Source: Nemertoderma westbladi
Lineage: Eukaryota; Xenacoelomorpha; Nemertodermatida; Nemertodermatidae
NCBI GenBank assembly: GCA_032718475.1
Contig: JAUCBJ010001897.1
Coordinates: 18,556-82,555 of the forward strand
Reading direction: 5' to 3'
Length of the DNA stretch: 64,000 nucleotides
The notes under the pieces were generated by a model. It searched no databases. It saw nothing but the letters and a program-made list of their open reading frames with translations, and was not told the origin of the DNA. The translations under genes were made by a program, and so were the position numbers. Shown in pieces: positions 23,000 to 34,269 of this stretch; positions within the stretch are counted from its first letter, which is position 1; each line of letters begins with the position of its first letter.

Positions 23000-25625
23000 A
23001 CTACTAGTATCGGCATGCTGCATTGCAGCTGCATTTTTAAGAATGCTGTGCCGGCTTGTCGACAAAATTGCGCCGCCACAACTCCCTATCCCCCATGACA
23101 TTTGCTAGATCATACGCATCTTCAAGGCCAGTGTCCTTTAAGGGGGGGTACACCATTTTGGTCCAAAATATGTCGAAATATATAATATGTCTGAAAACCG
23201 CTATTTAATAGCTCTTTTAGTTTTCAAGTTATGTAAATTTCCATTTACGGAATCCTATTGAAATTACTATTACTATATATAATAATGAAAGGTCGATTAT
23301 CTCCAAATATATTTTTCATGAAATTGTCAACTTCAAAACCCTACTACTTCTACAATTTTTGAGTAATTAGTCTGAAACTTCCTGTGGGTGTCTAGATAGC
23401 CACCCTGCATAAAAGTATCAGGCAACTTTTCGAAATTTTTTGTTAATAAAATTTAATACTATTTATAAAAAACCTAAAAATTTGCATAAATTTGCAGCGC
23501 CACCTAGCGGTGCAGAATTATTTTAACAAAATTTCGCCTGATAGTTATGTTGCCCCATCTTTGATCTATCATAAAAAAAACTTTCATGAGATTAGGTTCA
23601 AAACTGTTCAAAAGCCTTAGGGTTTTAAGCGCAACCAAGTTTTTTTTGAGGTTAACTAGTATTAACTAATATTAAATAGCGAAAAAAAAAAATTTTCTGA
23701 CCTGTCATGTAGAATAGCATCTTAGGCACCTATATGCCAAATTTTAGCCAAAATCAAGCAATTTTGAAACGCTGAGAGTGATAAATCGAAGAGTTGTCCG
23801 AAAATGGTGTACCCCCCCCCCCCTTAAGATGCGTCTCAAGAAAGTCATGGGCTGTCCACCATGCTTATTCACTCCATGAGGCTGCCAAAGTACAAGATTA
23901 TGCACTGGCTGGTCCTCACGGCGAAAGCAATGTCCTGCAAAGTGGAGGCGATTTTGTTCTAGTGTCAAGCTTGGGGGAACCAATGAGACACCTCCAATGT
24001 TATATAGTGTCTGGTTGGAGATGTGTGCATTGTACTTGACACAATGAACCCGGCGTAGCATTCTTGTGAATGTGCCATCCAGAGATTTGGTGTCCTCAGC
24101 AGTTAGAGCCCATCATGGACTCCCATAGAGGAGTACTGGAACTACTGCTGCTCTAAATAATCGGACCTTAAGTTTCCGATTAATTCTCGGTGACTTCCAA
24201 ATCCTGGAAAGCCTATTCAAGGCTGCCCATGCCTTTCCCTTACGAATTCGAAGGTCCTCATCTGACTTCCGGATCCATGATCCCAGGTAACAGAAGTCGT
24301 CCACATCCGATCAGAGACTTGCTGAGAACTTTCAAAGTTAACTGTCAAAATTTTGGTCTTTCTGGAGTTAATAAAAAGACCAACACTAGAAGCAGCATGT
24401 TCCAATGAGCTGAGGAGCCATTGGGCTCCCGCTAGTTATTCTGAGAGTACTCCTAATCATCAGCAAAGTCTAGATCAGTTAGGTACTTTGCAGGATTTCC
24501 TCGACTTCTGGAGCCAGTAGGTGGAGTTATCATCACCCCATCATCATTATGATGATCGAAGGACATGCGTAGAACATAGTCAACCACAATTATGAACAAG
24601 AATGGTGCAAGTGTGTCTCCCTGGAGGACGCCCCATAACACTTCAAATGGTTCTGTGTCACCATCAACAGTAGACACAAATGTTGTCGAACCATCGTATA
24701 CTGATCTGATTGCTGCAATAACTTCATCAGGAATCCCATATAATGAAAGTATGCTGAACATACGTGAGCGGGAGACTGAATCAAAGGCCTTGAAGAAGTC
24801 AACAAAGATAACAGCCAGATGCCTGTCTTTCTTTTTTGATAACTCTTCAATTATCCTTCTAAGTGCCAAAATGGGCTCCATGGTCCCACGACCTTTACGG
24901 AACCCATTCTGATTTCCACGGAGCAGTCTCTCAATGGGATCCCTGATGCGATTTAATAGAATTCTATTATATAGCTTTGCAGCAATCGAGATCAATGAGA
25001 TTCGCCGAAAAGAACCATAGAGTGTTAGGTTGCCCTTCTTGGGAACTGGCACCAACTTATTTGTTTTCATTTCTTGTGGGACTCTTGTTGTACGGTACAT
25101 GTCTACTATGATGGGATAGATGAGCTTTAAACACTCAGGTATTTTAAAGACCTCAGGGGGAACACCATCTACTCCACTGGCACGATTGGTCTTAATGCTC
25201 TTTGCAGCAGCCTTCACTTCTGCAAAGGAGATATCGCCAATGGGAATATCTGGGAGTACAGACTCAGACACTTTTACTTCTATAAAGTTATCAGGCAATA
25301 CCCTGTCATTATTGAGGAGCTTTTCAAAGTGGGCCTTCCAACCATTGAGGCGATCGGCTGGTGATTCAGCCTTAACCTTGGTGGTTGGCTGGCTTTTCTG
25401 CCAGGTAAACAAGCTGATCGATTTAAATGCCTGGGATGATTGCCTGCTGTCGTCAGCATCATTGATGGCATCAACCTGTTGATTTATTAGCTCCTGTAGA
25501 TTATCAGAATACTGCCTGTTCAGGGACCTCGATGCAGCCTTAACTGCATTCTTGGCCGCTGTAGTCTGTTTGAGTCGGGACTCTTTCTGCGCCTTATATA
25601 GGTCATTTCGGAACTTCTGGATTTT
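23000..25625 (-). mobile_element. LINE copy A2 (RTE/CR1-like), carrying a TTAA MITE
   Basis: Best-preserved family A copy. The minus-strand frame 25625-24453 is open: a charged pre-RT region with 'NQQVDAINDADDSRQSSQAF', 'HFEKLLNND', 'NRASGVDGVPPEVFK', 'KLVPVPKKGNLT', 'GNQNGFRKGRGT', 'VIFVDFFKAFDSVSRSRM', 'VLQGDTLAPFLF' and 'YLTDLDFADD'. After 24450 it decays: one frame break and a deletion near 24305. The tail 'LLYGSP', 'MLRRVHC' and 'FAGHCFRRED' follows to 23830, and the last stretch, ending in a TAG-repeat tail, lies at 23137-23010. The tail is split by a MITE at 23142-23823. No endonuclease, so 5'-truncated. Confidence 0.87.
23142..23823. mobile_element. 682-bp TTAA MITE inside LINE A2
   Basis: Flanked by TTAA at 23138-23141 and 23824-23827. 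The ends are inverted copies: G run, then GTACACCATTTT. In the copy at 555-2433 the same LINE position (near 2290) reads straight through with a single TTAA, which gives an empty-site comparison. The interior is noncoding and A+T rich, with 'GCGCCACCTAGCGG' near 23500. Different end sequence from the MITE at 19593, so a second TTAA family. Confidence 0.85.
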
Positions 25626-27130
25626 GAATGATTTGGAATGGGGGTGAAATTTTCCACGTGCGTTATGCATGCCTTTTTTGTGCATGACCACATGCTTATT
25701 GCATGTTCATTTTTGACTGGGGTAAGAAGTGCTATTTTTTTGGAATCATCATGGATGATTATGTGAAAAAATTCGAGCTTATTTTTGTTTCGTACTTTTA
25801 AAGGAAAATACCACCATTTTTCAAAATAATTTTCAAATTTTGAAAAAACCACTGTTCTTTTTCGTAAAAAATCTATAACAGATGAACAATTGCAAAACTA
25901 AAAAAAACTGCTTGAATTGTATTATTGCACAGACTAGTAGCTTTCATTTGATACCAAAAACTTTCAAATTGGTTGAAAAATGGTGGAGAAGTAGTGTTTT
26001 AAAAATTAAAAATACCATAATGTGATAATTACCTTTAAAGTTTTAACCTTCCCGCACAAAAATTGTCAGTTGAGGGGAGAGTGGCTGAACCTACAGTATT
26101 AGCACTACTGAAGAGGTTTGATTGGCCGAAACAAGGATAAGCGCTGGTTCAACCCCTGGTGAGATGCTTTTTCATTTTTTCCATTTCTGAACAACTAATT
26201 ACTCTGACGATTTTAATTAAATACATTCAACAACTATTAGAGCATTCAAGCAGTAGCAGTATGCAATAACTAATAAATCATTCAGCTGACAAGCAATTTG
26301 CATTATGCTAATAGATATTCGCTTTCATTCGATTCAGTGAGAGAGAGTGGGCCATCATGTGGCATGCAACAAATTACAAACAAGCAGTAGGCTTAATGTT
26401 TGCCTATGGTCTGAAGGAGTCTGAGAGAAAGTGATCTCAGCCGCTAAATGTCATTAACCTATAAAATATCAGTGATTTTTACATTTCAAAATATAATGTT
26501 AGCCTATAGAGAATCATAGGAGACATTCATCCTTATAAACTTGGCACAGAATGTACTCTCCACAGTATTAATGTTGGTATTAATACGATTTTAATTAAAT
26601 ACATACAACAACTATTGGAGCAGTCAACTCTCTCTAAAGTCAGTAGTAGGTAGGCCCTACCCATTAACTAAAAAAGTATGCTATTCGCATTCTTTTTTTC
26701 AGTTTATGTCTAAGAGCGACTTAATAGATAACCAAAATGTCCCACAATTATGTGTATTTATTAAATATAATAAATGGCCTTTAGCAGAAGCAAAATAATG
26801 CATTGAAATTTCGAATGCTCATATCTCAGCTATTTCCCAATTAAGTTGATTTTTTTTACATATTTGCAATCCCAGCAATGTCTGCAATCCATAGCTACCA
26901 GTAAATCACTATAAGTTTGATGAATAGCTGCTGCATGACTGGAATAATATCGATGGAGGCACCTTTTTTAAACGATTGCAGCTAAATAATGATCTCAATT
27001 TTCGAATAATAACTAAAAACACAAGAAAAAGTAAATCAATATAATATATAATTACCAACCACATCAAGATATAACAAAGCAAAGGATCGAAAAGCCCCCA
27101 AACATGTGAATTCCTATATCTATTTATGAC
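25626..27130. other. No supported gene
   Basis: A+T-rich noncoding DNA between LINE A2 and the transporter pseudogene, apart from the tRNA-like stretch listed separately. Confidence 0.4.
26075..26165 (+). repeat. tRNA-like (SINE-type) sequence, Leu/Ser-like
   Basis: Begins with an A-box-like 'GTGGCTGAACCTACAG' and ends with a B-box-like 'GCTGGTTCAACCCCTGGTG' about 65 bases later, the spacing of a class II tRNA. Stems do not close well, so this is a degenerate tRNA or SINE head rather than a working tRNA. Confidence 0.35.
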
Positions 27131-27134
27131 AATC

Positions 27135-28443
27135 TCACCATCCTCTCAAAGCGAACACAGCAACCAGAGCGAATATAAATGGCAACCCCAACAAACTGAG
27201 AAGCGAGCAAGCAAGTTCCATACCAAAGTAATCATTAAACAATCCACCAATTACAGGACCTATAATACCTCCAATAGAGAGCGCAATTTTATACATTTGT
27301 TGGAGAAGTGTTCTTGTATCTACATTATCATGATAACCACAAATATTCACAGCTAGTTGTGTTTGTGTTTCCAGTCCAGGTGTTTCAATTAGTCCAGTAC
27401 TGAATCCAAGAAGTGCATATCCAGTGATAGATATGGTGAGAACATGAGGTAAACCGAGTAGCTCTGTTGGACCTATTAGTTGCATTGACACTGCTAGTAA
27501 CATTGCACCAAATACAGTTGGTAAGATGGTTTTCAATTTATTCATCATTAAGGATAGTATTAGAGCAGTAGAAGCATAAAGTCCTGGAAATATCATATAG
27601 ATACGACCAATATTGTACTGGTTGACATTGTAGTTATGGTGAATGTAGGCAGCATAGTTTGCAACGATAAAGGATGGTAGTATTCTGTTATATACAATTA
27701 AAATGAATATAAGTAAAATTGCTGGATTTGTCAGAAGCACAACAATAGATGGTCTGTCTTTCGATTCACATCTGTCGTAAATATATTGTGGCGACTCCAA
27801 CCAGCAGTAAAGGACAATAATAAGAAACATCAAACTAGATATTATAAATGGGAACTCAAAACCCAATGAAACAAAAATGGATGAACCAAAAACTGGTGCA
27901 ACCATGCATCCCACAGTACCATCACTAACTACAGGATAAACTAGCTAATAAAGTTCTTCGGGAAGGCCATAATTCCATCAATAGACTGTATGAATATATA
28001 TAACTGATGTTGAGTCCAACTCCTTCGATGATGCGCAGAGAAAAACAGGCGAATGTATATAATCCATTGCTGTTATTTGGGATATATTCTACAAAACCGA
28101 ATGCCAATTGGGAAACTGTACCAATTGTACCGAATAGGCCCAAAGATATCCGAGTTCCCCAATTGTTGATAGAGTAAGGAGGAAAAGTAATGTATATTAT
28201 AAGTCTAATAGTAGCAAACATTGCTAAAAATGCACCAATCATTGTCTTCGACCAACCACGTTCTTCTACAATAATTGGAAAGAATGTTTCCATTAGATTC
28301 TGACACCATCCTGGTATCAATTGATACATGAGCAATATGGCCACCAACATGTAAAGTCGCCAGCCCTTTTGATGGCCATTCTGGTTAGTAATAATTTTAT
28401 TTGTATTCTCACATGATATAATGGAAGCTTCTCCTTCTGACAT
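27135..28443 (-). pseudogene. SLC18B1-like transporter pseudogene (one frameshift)
   Basis: Second copy of the transporter, aligned end to end with 7184-8488. The start MSEGEAS lies at 28443 and the end at 27135. It is open except for a single-base indel and local scrambling near 27915-27940, just after 'LLASLS', where the intact copy has the loop before 'MVSPVFGS'. All twelve-helix landmarks are otherwise present ('GWCQNLMETFFPI', 'GPVIGGLFNDYFG'). Single exon. It is a recent pseudogene unless the indel is a sequencing error. Confidence 0.8.
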
Positions 28444-28461
28444 CTTATAATCAAACTTCAA

Positions 28462-28960
28462 ATGGTGTATTTTATTGTATACTAATTAATGATATTTACT
28501 TTATGGAAAATGGTAAAGCCATTGGAATGCTAGATATATATTAAGTATTCTTGTATAAATTTTACGAAAATCTGCTAAGGAATGGTCTTCTAAGTTGATG
28601 AATGTGCATCAATTCTACCTATCTTTCTACGTATCTTTCTGTTAGTTTATCTGAGATTTATAGTATCCTATCCTAGCTTTGATTTTCATGGCTGAGCCCA
28701 CCCCTTGTTTGTTGCATTTAAAGCATGATACTAAATACACAAGATTGTTGCGTCAAATGTCATGTTACATCTAATTAATTGTACACTGTTTATTTTATCC
28801 CTAGTATTTTATAGGTATATAGGTTTATTTATAGGTAGCATCGCCTTACATAGTACACATGTAGATCTTTTGCAGTATGTTGCTTCCCCTATTGTTTACA
28901 GTTTATTGTAATGATTCTCTTTATATTTTGAAGGCGCTATGTGTAAAGTTGGTGTAAACG
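28462..28960. other. No gene seen
   Basis: A+T-rich noncoding DNA upstream of the transporter pseudogene. Confidence 0.4.
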
Positions 28961-28964
28961 ATGT

Positions 28965-29178
28965 GCCGACAGTGTCTGCATAACATTGTGCTGACAGTGT
29001 GCAGCTAATGTGCTGTCAATTTGCCGACAGTGTTGGCAATACGTTGTGCCGACAGTGTTGGCATTATGTTATACTGACAGTGTCGGCGTTACATTGTGCC
29101 GGCAGTGTCGATGTTTTGTTGTGCCGACAGTGTTAGCGTTATGTTGTGCCGACAGTGTCAGCGTTACGTTACCTTCTC
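28965..29178. repeat. 25-bp minisatellite, about eight copies
   Basis: The unit resembles TGTGCCGACAGTGTCGGCGT followed by TACGT. GACAG or its variant stands at 29051, 29076, 29101, 29126 and 29151, giving an exact 25-bp period. The half-site GCCGACAGTGTCGGC is itself nearly palindromic. Confidence 0.85.
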
Positions 29179-29212
29179 TTTCATGGTTTTCTAGAACCCC
29201 CCCCCCCCCATC

Positions 29213-29411
29213 TCAAAATGATCGAACAAATGTTTCCAAGATGCTGAGCGAATTCGGCATAAAGTCCAACTCTATCGATGTTTTCCATCGTTTTGGTCCT
29301 GTTAAGGGCCTTGGCACTCACCCTATTATCGTGAAATTCTTGGGTCACTCTCATCACATCACTATACTGCCTTTGCGAACAAAGCGAAGCTTCCAGACCA
29401 TGTGTATGTAA
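29213..29411 (+). pseudogene. LINE ORF1-like fragment
   Basis: The plus-strand frame contains 'IDVFHRFGPVKGLGTHPIIVKFLG'-type sequence (here split by position: FHRFGP near 29285, HPIIVKF near 29322). The HR-G-P then PIIVKF order is typical of the C-terminal part of LINE ORF1 proteins. It follows a C-run at 29199-29209. Confidence 0.45.
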
Positions 29412-29529
29412 CCGAACATTTAACAAGTTACAAGGATTCCAAATATATAACAATATCTGAATTTCGTTGAGAAACAGTTGAGATATAGGCGTTCAATTAT
29501 TGTAAGAATTATTTTCTGAAAATTTTCGG

Positions 29530-29862
29530 GTTTAATGCAACCCTTCAATGTTGTTCTAAACTATGGAACCACTCTGGAAAACTATGGGAAACGGGCATTC
29601 TCCATCACTGCTCCTACAGTATGGAACACTCTACCCCTCAACTTTCGACGTTCGCCAACATTAAATGCCTTCAAGACGGGACTCAAAACACATCTTTTTA
29701 AACAGGGATATGTCATCTAACTCACAGAGAACATCTCTTTTTAACTCTTTCCTTTTTTAGCGTTGTCTTTGTTATTAATTCAGTAAATTTTATATTGTGA
29801 TATTTTTTATAGCGCCTTGAAATAATGCACAGAAAGGCGCTCTATAAATTATTATTATAAGG
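29530..29862 (+). mobile_element. LINE 3' end: RT C-terminus and hairpin tail
   Basis: The frame ending at 29720 reads 'KRAFSITAPTVWNTLP', then 'RRSPTLNAFKTGLKTHLF' and a stop, the standard last segment of CR1/L2-type ORF2. The 3' UTR ends with 'GCGCCTTGAAATAATGCACA', then 'AAAGGCGCTCTATAAATTATTATTAT'-type sequence, a GCGCC/GGCGC hairpin with ATT repeats, known from L2-type LINEs and the SINEs that borrow their tails. Confidence 0.75.
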
Positions 29863-30034
29863 CCCATTAGATCAACCACCGAATATACATATATGAATAA
29901 TATTCGGAAAATAGTATTTCAAAATGATAATAAATATTGTTAATATTAATTAGTTCGGAAATGCAATTATTTTACTGATGGGATATGATAAATGAGGATA
30001 ACATTGGTGATATTTGATTAACTTTATACCATTC

Positions 30035-31316
30035 CTATAAATGGTTGCAACAGCCAAGTGTGAGATCCAGCTTCACACTACAGCTGAGGCTAACAGATGA
30101 GGTTCTTGCCTCTGAGGCGTCAGATCACTGTGAGGGCTATACTGCCTTTACAGAGGCAGTTAAGTTAGCAGCTGCAGAAACAGTTCCTGTATACCCTCGA
30201 AACAGGCCCCCTGGACTGACAACAAAATTCAGAAGTGCCGAAATGACCTCTACAAGGCGCAGAAAGAGTCCCGACTCAAACGACTACAGCGGCCAATAAT
30301 GCAGTTAAGGCTGCATCTAGGTCCCTGAACAGGCAGTACTCTGTTAATTTACAGGAGCTATTAAACCAACGGGTTGATGCCATCAATGATGCTGACGACA
30401 GCAGGCAATCATCCCAGGCATGGAGATCGATCAACTTGCTTGCTGGTCGAAAAAGCCAACCAACCACCAAGGTTAAGGCTGAATCACCAGCCGATCTCCT
30501 CAATGGTTGGAAGGCCCACTTTGAAAAGCTCCTCAATAATGACAGGGTATTGCCTGATAACTTTATAGAAGTAAAAGTGTCTGAGTCTGTACTCCCAGAT
30601 ATCCCCATTGGCGATATCTCCTTTGCAGAAGTGAAGGCTGCTGCAAAGAGCATTAAGACCAATCGTGCCAGTGGAGTAGGTGGTGTTCCCCCTGAGGTCT
30701 TTAAAATACCTGAGTGTTTAAAGCTCATCTATCCCATCATAGTAGACATGTACCGAACAACAAGAGTCCCACAAGAAATGAAAACAAATAAGTTGGTGCC
30801 AGTTCCCAAGAAGTGCAACCTAACACTCTATGGTTCTTTTCGGGGAATCTCATTGATCTCGATTGCTGCAAAGCTATACAATATAATTATATTAAATCGC
30901 ATCTGGGATCCCATTGAGAGACTGCTCCGTGGAAATCAGAATGGGTTCCGTAAAGGTCGTGGGACCATGGAACTCATTTTGGCACTTAGAAGGATAATTG
31001 AAGAATTATCAAATAAGAAAGACAGGCATCTGGCTGTTATCTTTGTTGACTTCTTCAAGGCCTTTGATTCAGTCTCTCGCTCACGTATGTTCAGCATTCT
31101 TTCATTATATGGGATTCCTGAGTAAATTATTGCAGCAATCAGATTAGTATACGATGGTTCGACAACATTTATGTCTACTGTTGACGGTGACACAGAACCA
31201 TTTAAAGTGTTATGGGGCGTCCTCCAAGGAGACACACTTGCACCATTCTTGTTCATTATTGTGGTTGACTATGTTCTACGCATGTCCTTAGATCATCATA
31301 ATGATGATGGGGTGTT
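30035..31316 (+). mobile_element. LINE copy A3, truncated at both ends
   Basis: Family A. It starts further 5' than the other copies (linker before the RT, 'LTDEVLASEASDH', then 'AVKLAAAETVPV'). The frame shifts near 30270, then 30436-31125 reads 'NRASGVGGVPPEVFK', 'VPVPKKCNLT', 'FVDFFKAFDS' and 'LSLYGIPE', ended by a nonsense TAA at about 31123. 'VLQGDTLAPFLF' follows. It stops at 31316, before the FADD box. The Gly for Asp change in 'GVGGVP' and the Cys for Gly in 'KKC' are private. Confidence 0.82.
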
Positions 31317-31479
31317 GCCGAATTGTTGCCGAACACCTGCGCAAGGAACTATATTGAAAATTTAGAAAAATTAATGCCATTTATTGTGTGCTTTTCGACA
31401 ATATTCTCCTCGACGAATGTCAGGAAATCGAAATATAATTTAAATAGGAGTTGCAAGTAATCAAAGTGTATAATGTATG

Positions 31480-31577
31480 TTATATTGTTAGATGCGTTAT
31501 ATAAACATCCTGAACACATGTTATGTCCGCAACAGTACAGGTTTGAGCTGATTGACCAGGAATATATTAAAGTATAA
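31480..31577 (+). repeat. Family X, partial copy
   Basis: Matches the 'GAACACATGTTATGTCCGCA', 'CAGTACAGGTTTGAGC' and 'AATATATTAAAGTATAATATT' part of family X. Confidence 0.65.
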
Positions 31578-31703
31578 TATTAAAATAAATTATGATCTGT
31601 GGGTCGAGCCACAAAGTTGGCAATGCTGCGCCTTTAGGGGGTTGGGTAAATTTTGGAAAATAGTTGTTTGCATTGTTGTCATTGTCGGTGTTACCATTTT
31701 GAC

Positions 31704-31912
31704 ATGCTAATTATTGCTGAATGCATCCAAATGCTGAATCATTCTTTATGAAGGTGATTTATCTACAGTTCTCCAGTCTACCGCTAAATGGTGAACATAT
31801 GAAATTGGCTCATTATTGCTGAATGCAACCAAATGCTGAATGTTTCTTTAGGTAGGTGATTCATCTACAGTTCTCCAGTCTACCGCTAGATGGCGAACAT
31901 ATGAAAGTGATA
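31704..31912. repeat. Tandem duplication of ~104 bp
   Basis: Two direct copies (about 31704-31806 and 31808-31912), each with 'ATTATTGCTGAATGCA', 'CCAAATGCTGAAT', 'TCTACAGTTCTCCAGTCTAC' and 'GAACATATGAAA'. Confidence 0.8.
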
Positions 31913-32131
31913 ATAACGTTGTCCATTTCGTTGATCTTAATATGTTTAAGCTGATTCTTGGAGTATATGTAACATAACAAATGCTGCGTCTTTTTGAGAA
32001 ATGCATTGGAGTTGAGCTGTCTTATTACTACCTAGCAAAGTCAATGTAGCAATATGGCCTGTCGGCCAATCAAAGGGAAGATCATGTGTTGAGCAATCTA
32101 TTATATTGTCATTGTCATTATATTGTGTTTC

Positions 32132-32160
32132 ACACACACACATATATATATATATATATT
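32132..32160. repeat. CA/TA microsatellite
   Basis: A (CA) run passes into a (TA) run. Confidence 0.9.
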
Positions 32161-32599
32161 GCTTATCCATTGTGCATTGTACAGGAATGAATCACTGTAG
32201 GCGATTCCCCAATATTGTGTCAGTGACTTGCTAGAGAGAACTAACCAATCGATTACTATATCTTAATTTCTACTACCGCAATAGCCAAGAACCAATCAGA
32301 ATAATTGGCAACAAGTGAACTAACTAGTTCACTTACAGCAAGCCAGGGTAGGGTGTTCACGCTTTTGTAACTTACACAGTTTTCCAACAAACAATTTTAT
32401 TTATCTAAACTGCCTACAATACCTGCAGTAGGCCTACTACTAAGTACTAACTGCTGAACTGATTAATATGTAATATAAATAAACATGGAATCTAGAGAAG
32501 TGAAGACGGATCTACTTTTGTGGCAACCACCACGTCAACACGTAGATGTCCCTGTGGACGACTGGCTAGGATAATTAAATTTTGAGTAACATTGAATTG
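32161..32599. other. No gene seen
   Basis: Noncoding DNA between the microsatellite and the family X copy. Confidence 0.35.
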
Positions 32600-33290
32600 T
32601 AGAAGTGGATAATGACAGATTGGTATATATAAATTATCTTTATAAACATATGAACACATGTCATATTCGCAACAGTGCAGGTTTGGGCAGATTTACCAAG
32701 AATATATTAAAGTATAATATTGAAGTTAATTATTATTTTGTTGGAGCATTATTTCTGATATAATTGATATCTTTGAACAAGTTCTAAATATTAAAAATTC
32801 GTATAAATATATACAAGAACTTAAAAATTAATATATTCAAGAAATGAAAACCAGTCCAATGATGTATTTATGATGGCCAGGGACTACCATATGTTCTGCT
32901 GCCTATAAGTAATACTAATTAAATTATAATTTGAATGGGAGAGTAAATTGGTTCTGTTTCAAATATAATTTCATTTTATTACTATTTGGTAAAATATCGG
33001 GGGGGGGGGGCATGTTCCTGAATTAAGGGACTTTTTCATGAGATGATGTAAGCCAATTCCCCCCCCCCCCCCCCCCCCCACTCTCTTCTGGATGTTACCT
33101 AGATTCTTATTTCGAAGGTTTATCACTCCTTCACTATCCAACTTTTTTACTCCCCCAATATAATATCCTCAATTAAGACATTATGTATTACAGTAGTAGC
33201 ACGAGAACAAAATGTAGGCATTTAATTTAATTGTATCCAATCTAGTATCCCCAGCAACAAATGCGTGTTATTAAATTAACAAAATGACGA
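32600..33290 (+). repeat. Dispersed repeat family X, long copy
   Basis: Full-length counterpart of 10740-11440 in direct orientation. It differs by expanded G (about 33000-33013) and C (about 33059-33079) homopolymers at the places where the other copy has shorter G/C-rich sequence. Confidence 0.7.
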
Positions 33291-33294
33291 TGAT

Positions 33295-33415
33295 AATGAG
33301 CTCTCGTGTTACTAACTAACACGAGCCCTCGCGTTACTATCACGAGCCCTCATGATAGCTAACACGAGTCTCATGATAGCTAACATGAGACCTCGTGATA
33401 GCTCTAACACGATAT
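33295..33415. repeat. Short interrupted repeats of TAACACGAGCCT
   Basis: The motif TAACACGAGCCCT/C and 'CATGATAGCTAACA' recur about six times in 120 bp. Confidence 0.55.
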
Positions 33416-34269
33416 GGGATCGCTGGCGTTTTCTAAGTTACCTTTTCCACTCTGTTTAAGTTGGTAACAACAACGAAGACAAATTTTCTTAGTATTTGTG
33501 AACTCTGAGGCAATTAATACTTTACCAAACCCACTTTCCTCGTAAAACTGTAACAGGCCGTAAAAATAACTTATGAGTGTTATTATTTCTAATTAATGAA
33601 TAATGCAACCATAATAAACAAACTGAAATAAAAATTGAAATTAATTGCTGAAATAATTTGATAATCTGAAATTAAAATCATGATATTTTAATAATTTTTT
33701 TATGCAACATGAAAAACGTAATTAATATTAAAATATGACATTACAGCTATTGAAAAAAAAACACAAATCATGTTTATCTAATCAGCAGATACTATATTGC
33801 GTAGTAGGCCTACGGGTATAGTTTAACCTTTTCAGTCCTAACACTGGTGGCGTGTTTCATAACACATTTAGTATTTACGGAATGAGCAACATTTCAGTGT
33901 TTAAACGGGATCAGACTTTTCGGGATTTCCGGTTTGGGGATCGGGGCAGGATTTCTGCAATTTTGTGAAAGTTTTCAATATTTCCATGTGGCAGTGTGTG
34001 TATTAAGGGTTTGGAGTTTGGACAAATTTATTTCACTATGCTGAAATATTAGTGAGATTTAAATTATATTAATATATATATTAATATACATTAGTTGATT
34101 TTTGGATGGTTAACTGACATATCAAGCCGGCATAGCATTCTTAATATTATTATTAATATTAGTATTACAAACAACAATCAGCCCATATCTATTTGTAACT
34201 ATTCTACATCGATCTATCTACCTACAGCACATATGATATTATAATTTATACTAATTATAAATATGTAGT
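33416..34269. other. No gene seen
   Basis: A+T-rich noncoding DNA. Confidence 0.4.

Noticed and set aside
26075-26165. Functional tRNA gene
   Set aside because: Pol III box-like motifs but stems do not close; called tRNA-like only. Same reasoning for 40516-40592.
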